Source: Mycobacterium sp. MS1601 (lineage in GTDB: Bacteria; Actinomycetota; Actinomycetes; Mycobacteriales; Mycobacteriaceae). Taken from it: DNA of 64,000 nucleotides. Below the pieces are notes generated by a model. That model did not search any database and was not told the origin of the DNA. It saw only the letters and a list, made by a program, of their open reading frames with translations. The DNA lies in the NCBI RefSeq assembly GCF_001984215.1, contig NZ_CP019420.1:806001-870000 (forward strand), given 5' to 3'. Within the stretch, counting starts at the first letter, position 1; each line of letters begins with the position of its first letter. Position numbers and translations under genes: made by a program. Positions 17,257 to 26,171 of this stretch are shown here, piece by piece.

Positions 17257-18716
17257 GCGGTGACCGCCGCGGTGCTGTTGATGCGTCGGTTCATCACCGC
17301 CCAGTACCCGACCGCGGCAATGGCGGCACCGATGAACCAGGAGTAGGGCGCGATGTGGGTGAATGCCGGCACCAGTGCGATGATCGCCGAGATCGCCGCG
17401 GTGGGAACGAAAATCGCGAGAGCGACGGTGTTGATGCCCTTGTAGTACCGGTACGCGCTTCCGGGCCGGGCGTCGTAGAGATCTCCGATGAGAACGGCGC
17501 GCTTCTTGATCAGGTAGTAGTCCACCATCATGATGGCGAACAGCGGACCGAGGAAGGCGCCCAGGGCGCCGAGGAAGTAGTTGATCACCACCGGTGAGGA
17601 GTAGAGCTTCCACGGCATGACGACGATCGCCAGGACCGAGGTGATGGCACCGCCCATCCTGAAGGAGATCTTCTGCGGCCAGGCGTTCGACAGGTCGTAG
17701 GCGGGCGAGACGAAGTTGGAGACGATGTTCACCCCGATGGTGGCGAAGGCGAACATGAAGACGCCCAGGACCAGCAGAGCGGTGTTCGGAACCTCTGCCA
17801 ACAGCAGGGCGGGCTCGGAAATCGCCTTGCCGTAAACGGCGACACTGCCCGCCGACACCAGCACGCTGGTGAATGCGAAGGCGGTCCAATTGAGCGGGAT
17901 ACCAAGGATATTGCCGAGCCGTACGGACTTCTCGCTGCGCGCGAACCGCCCGAAGTCGCAGTAGTTCAGCATCAGGGTGGACAGCTGAGCGACCACCAGC
18001 GCCGCTCCCGAACACATCAGCAGGATCTGTTGTGAGGTGCTGATGTCCACCACAGACTCGGTGAACGACACCTTGCCGCCGGCACTGATCAGCAGCCAGA
18101 CCGCCAAGGCGATCATCACGATCCAGAGAATCGGGCCGGCCCATTCCTGGAATCGGCGCACCATGTCCATTCCGAAGCTGATGATCAGCCATTGGCACAC
18201 CCACAGCGCCAGGAACGAGCACCATCCGAGGTGGTGCAGGCCGAGGAATTCGCGTTGGGTCCATGGTTCGAGGCCGGGGTTGATGCGCAACAGCAGGACG
18301 GTGATGGCGACAGACGCCAAGTACGTCTGGATCCCGTACCAGAAGATTGCGATGACACCGCGGATCAGCGCCGGGATGTTGGCCCCGAAGACACCCCAGC
18401 TCAACCGCGACACCACGGGGAACGGCACCCCGGTGCGCTGTCCGATGAGCCCCGACATGGTGCAGCCGACGTAGAGCACGAGCGTGCCCACCAGCACGCT
18501 GACCAGGACCTGCCAAGCGGACAGGCCAAGGACGAAGAGCCCGGCGGCGAAGGTGTAGCTACCGACGTTGTGCGCCACCGACATCCAGAGCGCGAACAGG
18601 CTGTAGGAGCCCCACGTCTTCTCGCTCGGCGGTGTGGGAGCCAGATCGTCGTTGGACAGTCGCGGATCGTGGTGCACAGTCGTTGATGTGCCCGGTTGCG
18701 GGGCGATGTTGACCAT
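17253..18716 (-). CDS. NCS1-family nucleobase/ureide permease
   Basis: A 487-residue, 12-helix transporter of the nucleobase:cation symporter-1 family (cytosine, uracil, hydantoin, allantoin, thiamine). Family landmarks are NVGSYTFAAGLFVLGLS in helix 1, the PFPVVSRLSWGVFGANIPAL region, and NYFLGALGAFLGPLFAIMM late in the protein. The ATG at 18716 is chosen; the upstream extension to 18869 is leader. First gene of the eight-gene minus-strand operon, preceded by operator O1, so uptake and metabolism are probably controlled by the divergent FCD regulator. Confidence 0.92.
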   Translation of the reverse strand: MVNIAPQPGTSTTVHHDPRLSNDDLAPTPPSEKTWGSYSLFALWMSVAHNVGSYTFAAGLFVLGLSAWQVLVSVLVGTLVLYVGCTMSGLIGQRTGVPFPVVSRLSWGVFGANIPALIRGVIAIFWYGIQTYLASVAITVLLLRINPGLEPWTQREFLGLHHLGWCSFLALWVCQWLIISFGMDMVRRFQEWAGPILWIVMIALAVWLLISAGGKVSFTESVVDISTSQQILLMCSGAALVVAQLSTLMLNYCDFGRFARSEKSVRLGNILGIPLNWTAFAFTSVLVSAGSVAVYGKAISEPALLLAEVPNTALLVLGVFMFAFATIGVNIVSNFVSPAYDLSNAWPQKISFRMGGAITSVLAIVVMPWKLYSSPVVINYFLGALGAFLGPLFAIMMVDYYLIKKRAVLIGDLYDARPGSAYRYYKGINTVALAIFVPTAAISAIIALVPAFTHIAPYSWFIGAAIAAVGYWAVMNRRINSTAAVTA

Positions 18717-18802
18717 GGTGGGGGCCCTTCCGTACTGCGCTGGTTGTCCGGGCGAACCTGCCGCCGCGAACCGTTGGCCCAAATGCTGTCGCCAGTCGCC
18801 GC

Positions 18803-18824
18803 AGTCCGTCAAACGTGACGGACT
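18803..18824. promoter_or_regulatory. Operator O1 (permease side)
   Basis: A perfect inverted repeat, AGTCCGTCA and TGACGGACT with a 4-nt spacer (AACG), lies 87-108 nt upstream of the NCS1 permease ATG. The same half-site and spacer length recur in O2 on the regulator side, so both are proposed binding sites for the divergent FCD regulator. Confidence 0.65.
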
Positions 18825-18937
18825 TGGTGGTTCACCTTGAACAGCCTGCGTTTTCGATGAGTTGTGCACGTCAGAGGCAGTGGCCGACGAAGCGCGTTAC
18901 GTCCCCGTGCCGCATGTTTTACCTCGGATTAACAGCC

Positions 18938-18961
18938 AAGTCCGTCATCATTGACACACTT
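18938..18961. promoter_or_regulatory. Operator O2 (regulator side)
   Basis: AAGTCCGTCA and TGACACACTT are separated by the 4-nt spacer TCAT. The left arm matches the O1 half-site exactly and the right arm differs at two central bases. It lies 53-76 nt before the regulator ATG at 19014, suited to autoregulation. O1 and O2 centres are 136 bp apart, close to 13 helical turns. Confidence 0.6.
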
Positions 18962-19013
18962 GAACTCACCGGTGTGGCCGGGGTTTCCCACACGACAGCG
19001 CGAAAGGAGTGCG

Positions 19014-19796
19014 ATGCGCGAGGTGATCTCGGCCCAGGAGTCGGCGTTGCTGCTGAGCCTGCGGGAGAGCGACGCTCCGATGGGTGCCCGCCAGTTGCTC
19101 GCCGCGGTGCGACTGCGGGGTGTCGAGGCCTCCGAGTCGACCATTGCGCGCCGGCTGCGAGACCTCGACGAGCAGGGATTGACGGTGCAACACGCCACCC
19201 GCGGCAGAACCCTGTCCGCGGCCGGGCATGAGCGCGCCGAGCTGGTGGCCCGGGTGGACAACAGCGCCACCGAACTCCAGGAGGCCACCCGGATTCGCAG
19301 TGCACATGATGTACTCCATTTACTGCGCGCCCGCCGCGCCATCGAGCCGGAAGCGATCGCCGATGCCGCTCGCGTGGCCACCCCACACGACATCCAGCGA
19401 TTGCGGGGCCTCATCGGTGACCATGTGACCCAACTGCACAGCCGGGGGCCCATCCCTCGTGACAAGGCACTCGAATTCCACCGCAACATCACTCGACTGA
19501 CCACCAATCCCCTGGTGCAGTCCATGCTCGCCGTGGTCCTCGACCCGTCGCTCGATCACATCGAGGGCACCCTCGACATCATCTTGGCGGCCCACGGATC
19601 CGACCGGGAGAGCGTCGACGAGCACGAGATGATGGTCGACGCCGTCGCCCGCGGCCAGGGCGAGCGCGCCGCCGAGATCATGCGGCGGCATCTGAGTCGA
19701 CTCTGCAACGAGGTCGAATCCTTCATGGACCGAAACGATCCCGAGCTGCTGCATCGCCTGCTGCAGTTGCGTGCGCCCCGACTGCCGTCTAACTGA
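19014..19796 (+). CDS. FCD-domain transcriptional regulator with winged-helix N-terminus
   Basis: A 260-residue regulator. Residues 1-70 form a winged helix (ESALLLSLRESDAPMGARQL, then ESTIARRLRDLDEQGLTV) closer to the NrpR/DUF128 type than to classic GntR. Residues about 90-235 are an all-helical FCD effector domain, with D/H residues for metal or acid binding (ALEFHRNITRL, HEMMVDAVARGQGERAAEIM). The ATG at 19014 has an AAAGGAG site 5 nt upstream. It is divergent from the NCS1 operon and probably its ligand-responsive repressor, acting at O1/O2. It ends with an 8-bp convergent overlap with the DUF1254 gene. Confidence 0.87.
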   Translation: MREVISAQESALLLSLRESDAPMGARQLLAAVRLRGVEASESTIARRLRDLDEQGLTVQHATRGRTLSAAGHERAELVARVDNSATELQEATRIRSAHDVLHLLRARRAIEPEAIADAARVATPHDIQRLRGLIGDHVTQLHSRGPIPRDKALEFHRNITRLTTNPLVQSMLAVVLDPSLDHIEGTLDIILAAHGSDRESVDEHEMMVDAVARGQGERAAEIMRRHLSRLCNEVESFMDRNDPELLHRLLQLRAPRLPSN

Positions 19797-21174
19797 GCTC
19801 CAGATCCCCGGGCTTCCAGGACCCGTCGAAGGCGGGCCCGTCAGGGCCGTAGATCCGGAAGTAGGCGAACCAACCGGCACCGGGGACGGTCTTGACCCAG
19901 CGGGTCTCGCCACCCTCGGGCGGTTCGGGGCCGAAGTGCAGCGTCACGGAATCGCCCTCTACATCGGACAATTCGAACAGCGACCGCAGCGCTGCCCGAC
20001 CCTGGTCGGTCTGCACCTGGCTGCGGGTGGTGGCGTCGTACAGTGTCACCGACCAGAACAGTTTGGCGGGCACCGGCAGCGGCACCGTCAGCGTGTAGGA
20101 ATTGGCACCGTCGAGATAGGCACCGGTGCGATCTGAGAGCGCCAGCCAGTACAGCGATCCGGCTCCGGCGTCTCGACGGAACATCGCCGGCGAGGTTGCA
20201 ATGGCCTGGAAGAACCACTTGTCCAGGGCGTAGGTATCACGGTAGTTCTCAGCGTCGAATGTGCCGTTCTCCGAACGTAATGCGACCCATTCCCACTGCC
20301 GGTCATCCCACACCAGACGCGCCGGTGTGCGGTCGGCAAAAGACTCCACCCGCATCTGCAGGTTCGCCGTCTTGGCCGCCAGCTCCAGGATCCGCGTCAT
20401 CCGCTCATCGGGTTCGAACGGCTGGCCTTTGGCGATGCCGAGAGCAGCCAGTTCGCCGTACTGCGCACGACTGTCTTCCAGGACAGGCTCGGCATCGATG
20501 ATGCGGTGCAGGGACTTCCAGAATTCGATGCTGGTCTCGATCGCCAGCGGGGTGGTGTCCTGCCCGCCGTCGGTCATGTCGATCCAGGTCGGTTCGGTCC
20601 AGTCTTCCAGCCGCTCCAGGGGGTGGACGTTGACCTTTGTGACGCGCTGCAGCGCGGCCTCGGCGTCTCCGTCGACCGGGATGGAGCGAACCGCCGCCAG
20701 GACCCGGTAGGCCTGGGCCCGGCCCACATGAAATCCCTCGGGTATGTCACCGTCGTAGCCGGGCGGCAGGATCAGGTGCTTGCCACCGGCGCCGGCGTCG
20801 GGTCCGGGCAGACCGAAGTCCAGGATCCACCGTTGATGGATGTCCAACACTGCGCCCACGAACGACCCCTCGGGCACCTCGAGCACCATCGGGCCGTCGT
20901 GCAGGTCCAGCAGGATGGCGCCGTACGGGGTGTCCGAGTTGAGCGTGAAGCCGACGTGACGGGGCTGGGTGTCGAGGTATCCGAATGCGCGGTTGGGCTG
21001 CACCCCGGCCGCCGCGGTGCCCTCGAAGATCGCGGCACCGGAGACGGACCGATAGAAGAAGCGGTACGCCTGAACAGCGCGATTGACGTCGACGGCCTCG
21101 TAAGCCAGTTGGACGGTGTCGGGCTGCGGGTAGCCACCGCGCAGCGGCTCAGCCGACTCTGGGTGTGCGGTCAT
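19789..21174 (-). CDS. DUF1254/DUF1214 domain protein
   Basis: A 461-residue protein. The N-terminal DUF1254 region (about 20-160) contains GYLDTQPRHVGFTLNSDTPY and FVGAVLDIHQRWI; the C-terminal DUF1214 region (about 340-455) contains GANSYTLTVPLPVPAKLFWS and the VKTVPGAGWFAYFRIYGP ending. Such proteins are common in mycobacteria and their function is unknown. No signal peptide or membrane helix is visible. It is divergent from mmsA, but nothing links it to valine breakdown. GTG and ATG alternatives near the N-terminus were not needed. Confidence 0.85.
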   Translation of the reverse strand: MTAHPESAEPLRGGYPQPDTVQLAYEAVDVNRAVQAYRFFYRSVSGAAIFEGTAAAGVQPNRAFGYLDTQPRHVGFTLNSDTPYGAILLDLHDGPMVLEVPEGSFVGAVLDIHQRWILDFGLPGPDAGAGGKHLILPPGYDGDIPEGFHVGRAQAYRVLAAVRSIPVDGDAEAALQRVTKVNVHPLERLEDWTEPTWIDMTDGGQDTTPLAIETSIEFWKSLHRIIDAEPVLEDSRAQYGELAALGIAKGQPFEPDERMTRILELAAKTANLQMRVESFADRTPARLVWDDRQWEWVALRSENGTFDAENYRDTYALDKWFFQAIATSPAMFRRDAGAGSLYWLALSDRTGAYLDGANSYTLTVPLPVPAKLFWSVTLYDATTRSQVQTDQGRAALRSLFELSDVEGDSVTLHFGPEPPEGGETRWVKTVPGAGWFAYFRIYGPDGPAFDGSWKPGDLELS

Positions 21175-21239
21175 GGCCGAAACTCCCTCCGATCTGAGCT
21201 GACATTAGCCCCGCGGTGACCGTTGAACGGCGATTGTGA

Positions 21240-21276
21240 CCGGGTGTCGGACGCACCCTTGCGCACCGACACCCGG
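21240..21276. promoter_or_regulatory. Inverted repeat in the DUF1254 / mmsA divergent region
   Basis: CCGGGTGTCGG (21240-21250) and CCGACACCCGG (21266-21276) form a perfect 11-bp inverted repeat with a 15-nt loop, 80-116 nt before mmsA. It lies between two divergent start codons, so a terminator role is unlikely; an operator or 5-prime UTR hairpin for mmsA is more plausible. The remaining bases of the 181-nt gap hold an AT-rich stretch near 21290-21310, likely promoter. Confidence 0.4.
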
Positions 21277-21355
21277 CATTACTAGGATATGCAAGTATCT
21301 TGTTGATCCGTATCGCGGGCGGATACCCGCGCCACTTCCGATCCTGGGATGACTC

Positions 21356-22876
21356 ATGACCACACAGATTCCGCATTTCATCGACGGCAAGCGTTCGACG
21401 TTGGGTTCCACCCGCACCGCGGATGTGCTCAACCCCAGCACCGGCCAGGTGCAAGCACAGGTCCTGCTGGCGTCGGCGGCCGATGTCGACACCGCCGTGG
21501 CCTCGGCGGTCGAGGCGCAGAAGGACTGGGCCGCCTGGAACCCGCAGCGCCGCGCCCGCGTGATGATGAAGTTCATCGCCCTGGTCAACGACAACGTCGA
21601 CGAGCTGGCCGAGCTGCTGTCCATCGAGCACGGCAAGACCGTGGCCGATTCCAAGGGCGACATCCAGCGCGGCATCGAGGTCATCGAATTCGCCATCGGC
21701 ATCCCGCATCTGCTCAAGGGTGAGTTCACCGAGGGCGCGGGCGGCGGCATCGACGTCTACTCCATCCGCCAACCCCTGGGCGTGGTCGCCGGCATCACCC
21801 CGTTCAACTTCCCCGCGATGATCCCGCTCTGGAAAGCCGGCCCCGCGCTGGCGTGCGGCAACGCCTTCATCCTCAAGCCGTCCGAGCGCGACCCCTCGGT
21901 GCCGCTGCGCCTGGCCGAACTGTTCCTCGAAGCCGGTCTGCCCGCGGGAGTGTTCCAGGTGGTCCAGGGTGACAAGGAAGCGGTGGACGCCATCCTCACC
22001 CACCCCGACGTCCAGGCCGTCGGCTTCGTCGGCTCCTCGGACATCGCGCAGTACATCTACTCGACCGCCGCCGCACACGGCAAACGCTCACAATGCTTCG
22101 GCGGCGCCAAGAACCACATGATCATCATGCCCGACGCCGACCTCGACCAAGCCGTCGATGCGTTGATCGGCGCCGGCTACGGCAGCGCCGGCGAACGCTG
22201 CATGGCCATCAGCGTCGCCGTGCCCGTCGGCGAGGAAACGGCCAACCGGCTGCGAAACCGCTTGGTGGAGCGCGTCAACCAACTCCGGGTGGGCCACAGC
22301 CTCGACCCCAAGGCCGACTACGGACCGCTGGTCACCGGCGCCGCACTCGAACGGGTACGCAACTACATCAGCCAAGGCGTCGAAGCCGGAGCCGACCTGG
22401 TGATCGACGGCCGCGAACGCACCACCGACGAACTGTCCTTCGACGACCACGACCTCTCCAACGGCTTCTTCATCGGCCCCACCCTGTTCGATCACGTCAC
22501 CACCGACATGTCCATCTACACCGACGAAATCTTCGGCCCCGTCCTGTGCATCGTGCGCGCCCACGACTACGACGAGGCCCTGCGACTGCCGTCAGAGCAC
22601 GAATACGGCAACGGCGTGGCCATTTTCACCCGCGACGGTGACGCCGCCCGCGACTTCGTCTCCCGGGTACAGGTCGGCATGGTCGGAGTCAACGTACCGA
22701 TCCCGGTACCCGTGGCCTACCACACCTTCGGCGGCTGGAAACGCTCCGGCTTCGGCGACCTCAACCAACACGGACCAGCGTCCATCCAGTTCTACACCAA
22801 GACCAAAACCGTGACCGAGCGCTGGCCCTCCGGCATCAAGGATGGCGCCGAATTCGTCATCCCGACAATGAAGTAG
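21356..22876 (+). CDS. mmsA: Methylmalonate-semialdehyde dehydrogenase (CoA-acylating)
   Basis: A 506-residue aldehyde dehydrogenase converting (methyl)malonate semialdehyde to propionyl-/acetyl-CoA, late in valine and thymine breakdown. Landmarks: ITPFNFPAMIPLWKAGPALA, ILKPSERDPSVP, FVGSSDIAQYIY, the catalytic Cys in GSAGERCMAISVAV, and the C-terminal FGGWKRSGFGDLNQHGP typical of MmsA. It heads the set mmsA / acyl-CoA dehydrogenase / mmsB, with gaps of 9 and 10 nt, so a single operon is likely. Confidence 0.95.
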   Translation: MTTQIPHFIDGKRSTLGSTRTADVLNPSTGQVQAQVLLASAADVDTAVASAVEAQKDWAAWNPQRRARVMMKFIALVNDNVDELAELLSIEHGKTVADSKGDIQRGIEVIEFAIGIPHLLKGEFTEGAGGGIDVYSIRQPLGVVAGITPFNFPAMIPLWKAGPALACGNAFILKPSERDPSVPLRLAELFLEAGLPAGVFQVVQGDKEAVDAILTHPDVQAVGFVGSSDIAQYIYSTAAAHGKRSQCFGGAKNHMIIMPDADLDQAVDALIGAGYGSAGERCMAISVAVPVGEETANRLRNRLVERVNQLRVGHSLDPKADYGPLVTGAALERVRNYISQGVEAGADLVIDGRERTTDELSFDDHDLSNGFFIGPTLFDHVTTDMSIYTDEIFGPVLCIVRAHDYDEALRLPSEHEYGNGVAIFTRDGDAARDFVSRVQVGMVGVNVPIPVPVAYHTFGGWKRSGFGDLNQHGPASIQFYTKTKTVTERWPSGIKDGAEFVIPTMK

Positions 22877-22885
22877 GGCGCACAC

Positions 22886-24046
22886 ATGCAATTGTTCGGA
22901 CTCGACGACGACGAGCGGGTCATCACCGAGACCGCGGCCGCGTTCGCGACCAAACGGCTGGCCCCGCACGCACTGGATTGGGATGCGGCCAAACACTTCC
23001 CGGTCGAGGAGCTGCGCGCGGCCGCCGAGCTGGGGATGGCGGCGGTGTACTGCAGCGAGGATGTCGGCGGCAGTGGCCTGCGGCGCATCGATGCGGTACG
23101 CATCTTCGAGCAGTTGGCCGCCGCCGACCCCACCGTGGCGGCGTTCCTGTCGATCCACAACATGTGTGCGTGGATGATCGACACCTACGGCACCCGCGAA
23201 CAACGCAAGACCTGGGTGCCGAAGCTGGCCTCGATGGAGTCCATCGCCTCGTACTGTCTGACCGAACCGGGTGCGGGTTCGGATGCCTCGGCGTTGCGGA
23301 CCAGAGCGATCCGGGACGGCGAGCATTACGTCCTGGACGGGGTCAAGCAGTTCATCTCCGGTGCCGGCAGCTCCGATGTCTACGTGGTGATGGCCCGCAC
23401 GGGAAGTGAAGGCCCGCGCGGCATCTCGACGTTCGTCGTCGAGAAAGACGTACCGGGGCTGTCGTTCGGCCCCGACGAGGTCAAGATGGGCTGGAACGCT
23501 CAGCCGACGGCCCAGGTGATCTTCGAGGGCGTCCGGGTGCCGGCCGAGAACCTGCTGGGCGGCGAGGAGGGCACCGGTTTCGGTATCGCCATGAACGGGC
23601 TCAACGGCGGTCGGATCAACATCGCCGCCTGCTCCCTGGGTGGCGCGCAGACGGCCTACGAGAAGGCCGCGGCTTATGTCCGGGACCGGGAGGCCTTCGG
23701 GGCATCGTTGCTCGACGAGCCGACCATCCGGTTCACCCTGGCGGACATGGCCACCGCGCTGCAGGCCTCACGAACGCTGTTGTGGCAGGCGGCTTCCGCG
23801 CTGGATGCCAATGACCCCGCCAAGGTGGAGTTGTGCGCAATGGCCAAGCGGTATGTCACCGACGCCTGTTACGAGGTGGCGGACAAAGCCCTGCAATTGC
23901 ACGGCGGTTACGGCTATCTCAAGGAATACGGCCTGGAGAAGATCGTCCGCGACCTGCGGGTGCATCGAATCCTCGAGGGCACCAACGAAATCATGCGCGT
24001 CGTGATCGGCAGGGCAGAAGCCGCACGCGCGCGAGCGGCGAGTTGA
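22886..24046 (+). CDS. Acyl-CoA dehydrogenase (isobutyryl-CoA type)
   Basis: A 386-residue flavoprotein dehydrogenase. Signatures include YCLTEPGAGSDASALRTRA for FAD/substrate binding, FISGAGSSDVYVVMARTG, and the C-terminal RILEGTNEIMRVVIGR, with the catalytic Glu in the LEGTNE segment. Its place between mmsA and mmsB, as in M. tuberculosis fadE9, indicates isobutyryl-CoA as substrate, giving methacrylyl-CoA in valine breakdown. It starts at ATG 22886. Confidence 0.93.
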   Translation: MQLFGLDDDERVITETAAAFATKRLAPHALDWDAAKHFPVEELRAAAELGMAAVYCSEDVGGSGLRRIDAVRIFEQLAAADPTVAAFLSIHNMCAWMIDTYGTREQRKTWVPKLASMESIASYCLTEPGAGSDASALRTRAIRDGEHYVLDGVKQFISGAGSSDVYVVMARTGSEGPRGISTFVVEKDVPGLSFGPDEVKMGWNAQPTAQVIFEGVRVPAENLLGGEEGTGFGIAMNGLNGGRINIAACSLGGAQTAYEKAAAYVRDREAFGASLLDEPTIRFTLADMATALQASRTLLWQAASALDANDPAKVELCAMAKRYVTDACYEVADKALQLHGGYGYLKEYGLEKIVRDLRVHRILEGTNEIMRVVIGRAEAARARAAS

Positions 24047-24056
24047 GAGGTAGTCA

Positions 24057-24926
24057 ATGACGACGATCGCGTTCCTGGGCCTGGGCAACATGGGCGGCCC
24101 CATGGCGGTGAACCTGGTGGGGGCCGGCCACACGGTGCGGGCCTTCGATCTGGTGCCGGCTCTGCGTGATGCGGTGGAAGCCAAGGGCGCCACGGTGTTC
24201 GACAGCGGTGCCGAAGCGGCGTCCGGGGCCGACGTGGTGATCACCTCGCTGCCCAACGGCGCCATCGTGAAGTCCTGTTACGCCGAGGCGCTGCCTGCCG
24301 CCAAACCGGGCACCTTGTTCATCGACACGTCCACCATCTCTGTCGACGATGCCCGCGAGATCAATGCCCAGGCCACCGAAGGCGGCTTCCTGCAGATCGA
24401 CGCCCCGGTCTCCGGTGGGGTCAAGGGCGCCACTGCCGGCACACTGGCCTTCATGGTGGGCGGCAGCGACGAGGCCGTCGAACGCGCCCGCCCGGTGCTG
24501 GAGCCCATGGCGGGCAAGATCATTCACTGCGGCGCCTCCGGCACCGGCCAGGCGGCCAAACTGTGCAACAACATGGTGCTGGCGGTGCAGCAGATCGCCA
24601 TCGGTGAGGCGTTTGTGCTGGCCGAGAAGCTGGGTCTGTCGGATCAGTCGCTGTTCGACGTCATCACCGGCGCCACCGGCAATTGCTGGTCGGTGCACAC
24701 CAACTGCCCGGTGCCAGGACCGGTGCCGACGTCACCGGCCAACAACGATTTCAAGCCGGGATTCGCCACCGCCCTGATGAACAAAGACCTGGGCCTGGCG
24801 ATGGCTGCGGTGTCCTCCACCGGATCCAACGCTCCGCTGGGCACCCACGCCGCCGAGATCTACGCGAAGTTCAACGAGGAGCATGCCGGCGAGGACTTCA
24901 GCGCCGTCATCAACTCGCTGCGCTGA
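24057..24926 (+). CDS. mmsB: 3-hydroxyisobutyrate dehydrogenase
   Basis: A 289-residue beta-hydroxyacid dehydrogenase that oxidises 3-hydroxyisobutyrate to methylmalonate semialdehyde, the substrate of MmsA. It shows the Rossmann motif FLGLGNMGGPMAVNLVGAGH, the substrate motif DAPVSGGVKGATAGTLAFM and KLCNNM with the catalytic Lys. It is the last gene of the valine operon and ends 9 nt from the convergent MarR gene. Confidence 0.95.
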   Translation: MTTIAFLGLGNMGGPMAVNLVGAGHTVRAFDLVPALRDAVEAKGATVFDSGAEAASGADVVITSLPNGAIVKSCYAEALPAAKPGTLFIDTSTISVDDAREINAQATEGGFLQIDAPVSGGVKGATAGTLAFMVGGSDEAVERARPVLEPMAGKIIHCGASGTGQAAKLCNNMVLAVQQIAIGEAFVLAEKLGLSDQSLFDVITGATGNCWSVHTNCPVPGPVPTSPANNDFKPGFATALMNKDLGLAMAAVSSTGSNAPLGTHAAEIYAKFNEEHAGEDFSAVINSLR

Positions 24927-24935
24927 GCCGTGGTT

Positions 24936-25445
24936 TCAGAAATCTCCCGCGCTGTGTCGCAGCGTCTCGATCGAGGCAACGAGGCGCTGCGACTCCTCGG
25001 CTGACATCCCGATATCGGCGAACACCTTCTCGTTGAGGGTGGCCGTCGCGTCCTCCACTGTGGAGCGACCCAGGTCGGTGATCTCCACCAGCGTGGTGCG
25101 CCCGTCGGTGGGGTGCGGCAGCCGTCGCACCAGTCCACCGGCCTCCAGCCGGCGAATGGCGTGCGTGACGCTGGTGACATGTACCTGAAGTCGGTCGGAC
25201 GCCTTGGTGATGGGTAGCGCGCCGGCTCGGCTGAACGCCAGCAGGCGCAGCAACTCGAACCGCGAGAAGCTCAAATCGTAGGGACGCAAGGCACTTTCGA
25301 CTCGAGCAAGCAGGATCTGATGCGCCCGCATCACCGACGTCACCGCCACCATGCCCCCGGCGACGTCACCCCATCCGGCTTTCTCCCAGTTCGCGCGGGC
25401 GGCAGCTATCGGATCTCTGGGGTCGCCGTGGCTGGAGTCGGGCAT
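24936..25445 (-). CDS. MarR-family transcriptional regulator
   Basis: A regulator of about 169 residues. The core winged helix reads DLSFSRFELLRLLAFSRAGA, then HVTSVTHAIRRLEAGGLVRR and PTDGRTTLVEITDLG with the wing. In M. tuberculosis a MarR-like gene (Rv0737) likewise follows sigL and rslA. Candidate starts are ATG 25445 (used; best fit to that length), ATG 25463 and GTG 25475; none has a strong Shine-Dalgarno. It lies downstream of rslA on the same strand and may be co-transcribed. Confidence 0.85.
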   Translation of the reverse strand: MPDSSHGDPRDPIAAARANWEKAGWGDVAGGMVAVTSVMRAHQILLARVESALRPYDLSFSRFELLRLLAFSRAGALPITKASDRLQVHVTSVTHAIRRLEAGGLVRRLPHPTDGRTTLVEITDLGRSTVEDATATLNEKVFADIGMSAEESQRLVASIETLRHSAGDF

Positions 25446-25481
25446 CAGCCCATTCAAGCGCATCGCTGCGCGCACATACGC

Positions 25482-26171
25482 TCAACGCGCGGTGGCGTCG
25501 AGGGCACGCTCCAACAGCACCTCACCGGATTCGTCATCCACCACCTGCACTGCGGCGATGTCGTCGACGGCCAGCGAGGTACTGGCATGCGGTGACGCGG
25601 TGGTTCCTGCTGTCGCATTCCACGTTGCCAAGCGTGTCCTGGTGCCGTCGTCCCCGACCGCCACCATGACAAGACGGTCGATGTCGGCCGGTTCGTCGGG
25701 CCGGTCGGCGTACGTGCAGGACATCATGATCTCGGTGCCCCAGTCATGCTCAGCCAGCCTCACCGTCGCCGAGTACGACGACGGGGTGACCGCTGTGAGT
25801 TCCAGCGCCGGCTGTCCGGCCGGCACCGACCGCCACCACACCATCGCCAAGCCCGTCGCCAATCCGATCACCAGCACCGCGGCGGCGGCAGAGGCGAACA
25901 TCAACCACGACCGGTGGCGCCGGGTCGCCGCCGCCGCCGCCGCCATCAGCGCACCGAAATCCGGCGGCAGGTCCTGGACGGGAGCGTCATCGCCCACGGT
26001 CTCGCAGTCCAGCAGCGACAGCAGGGCCGGCATGCCGCTGATCTCGGAAACTGCGGAGCGGCACTGCCGGCACGTCACCAGGTGTGCCTCGTACTCGCGT
26101 CGCTCGGCGCTGGACAGCGAACCCAGCACGTAGGCGGCGTCCCACATGGCATAAGGGTCGGCGTTCGTCAT
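25482..26171 (-). CDS. rslA: Anti-sigma factor RslA-like (zinc-binding, one membrane helix)
   Basis: A 229-residue anti-sigma factor. The cytoplasmic N-terminus carries the zinc-binding HLVTCRQC motif (H30, C34, C37) of ZAS-type anti-sigma proteins. A membrane helix lies near 87-111 (SWLMFASAAAAVLVIGLATG), and residues 112-229 form an extracytoplasmic domain. It overlaps sigL by four bases (ATGA), the usual arrangement for co-made sigma and anti-sigma proteins. In M. tuberculosis RslA binds SigL and releases it on oxidation of the zinc site; the conserved cysteines support the same behaviour here. Confidence 0.92.
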   Translation of the reverse strand: MTNADPYAMWDAAYVLGSLSSAERREYEAHLVTCRQCRSAVSEISGMPALLSLLDCETVGDDAPVQDLPPDFGALMAAAAAATRRHRSWLMFASAAAAVLVIGLATGLAMVWWRSVPAGQPALELTAVTPSSYSATVRLAEHDWGTEIMMSCTYADRPDEPADIDRLVMVAVGDDGTRTRLATWNATAGTTASPHASTSLAVDDIAAVQVVDDESGEVLLERALDATAR

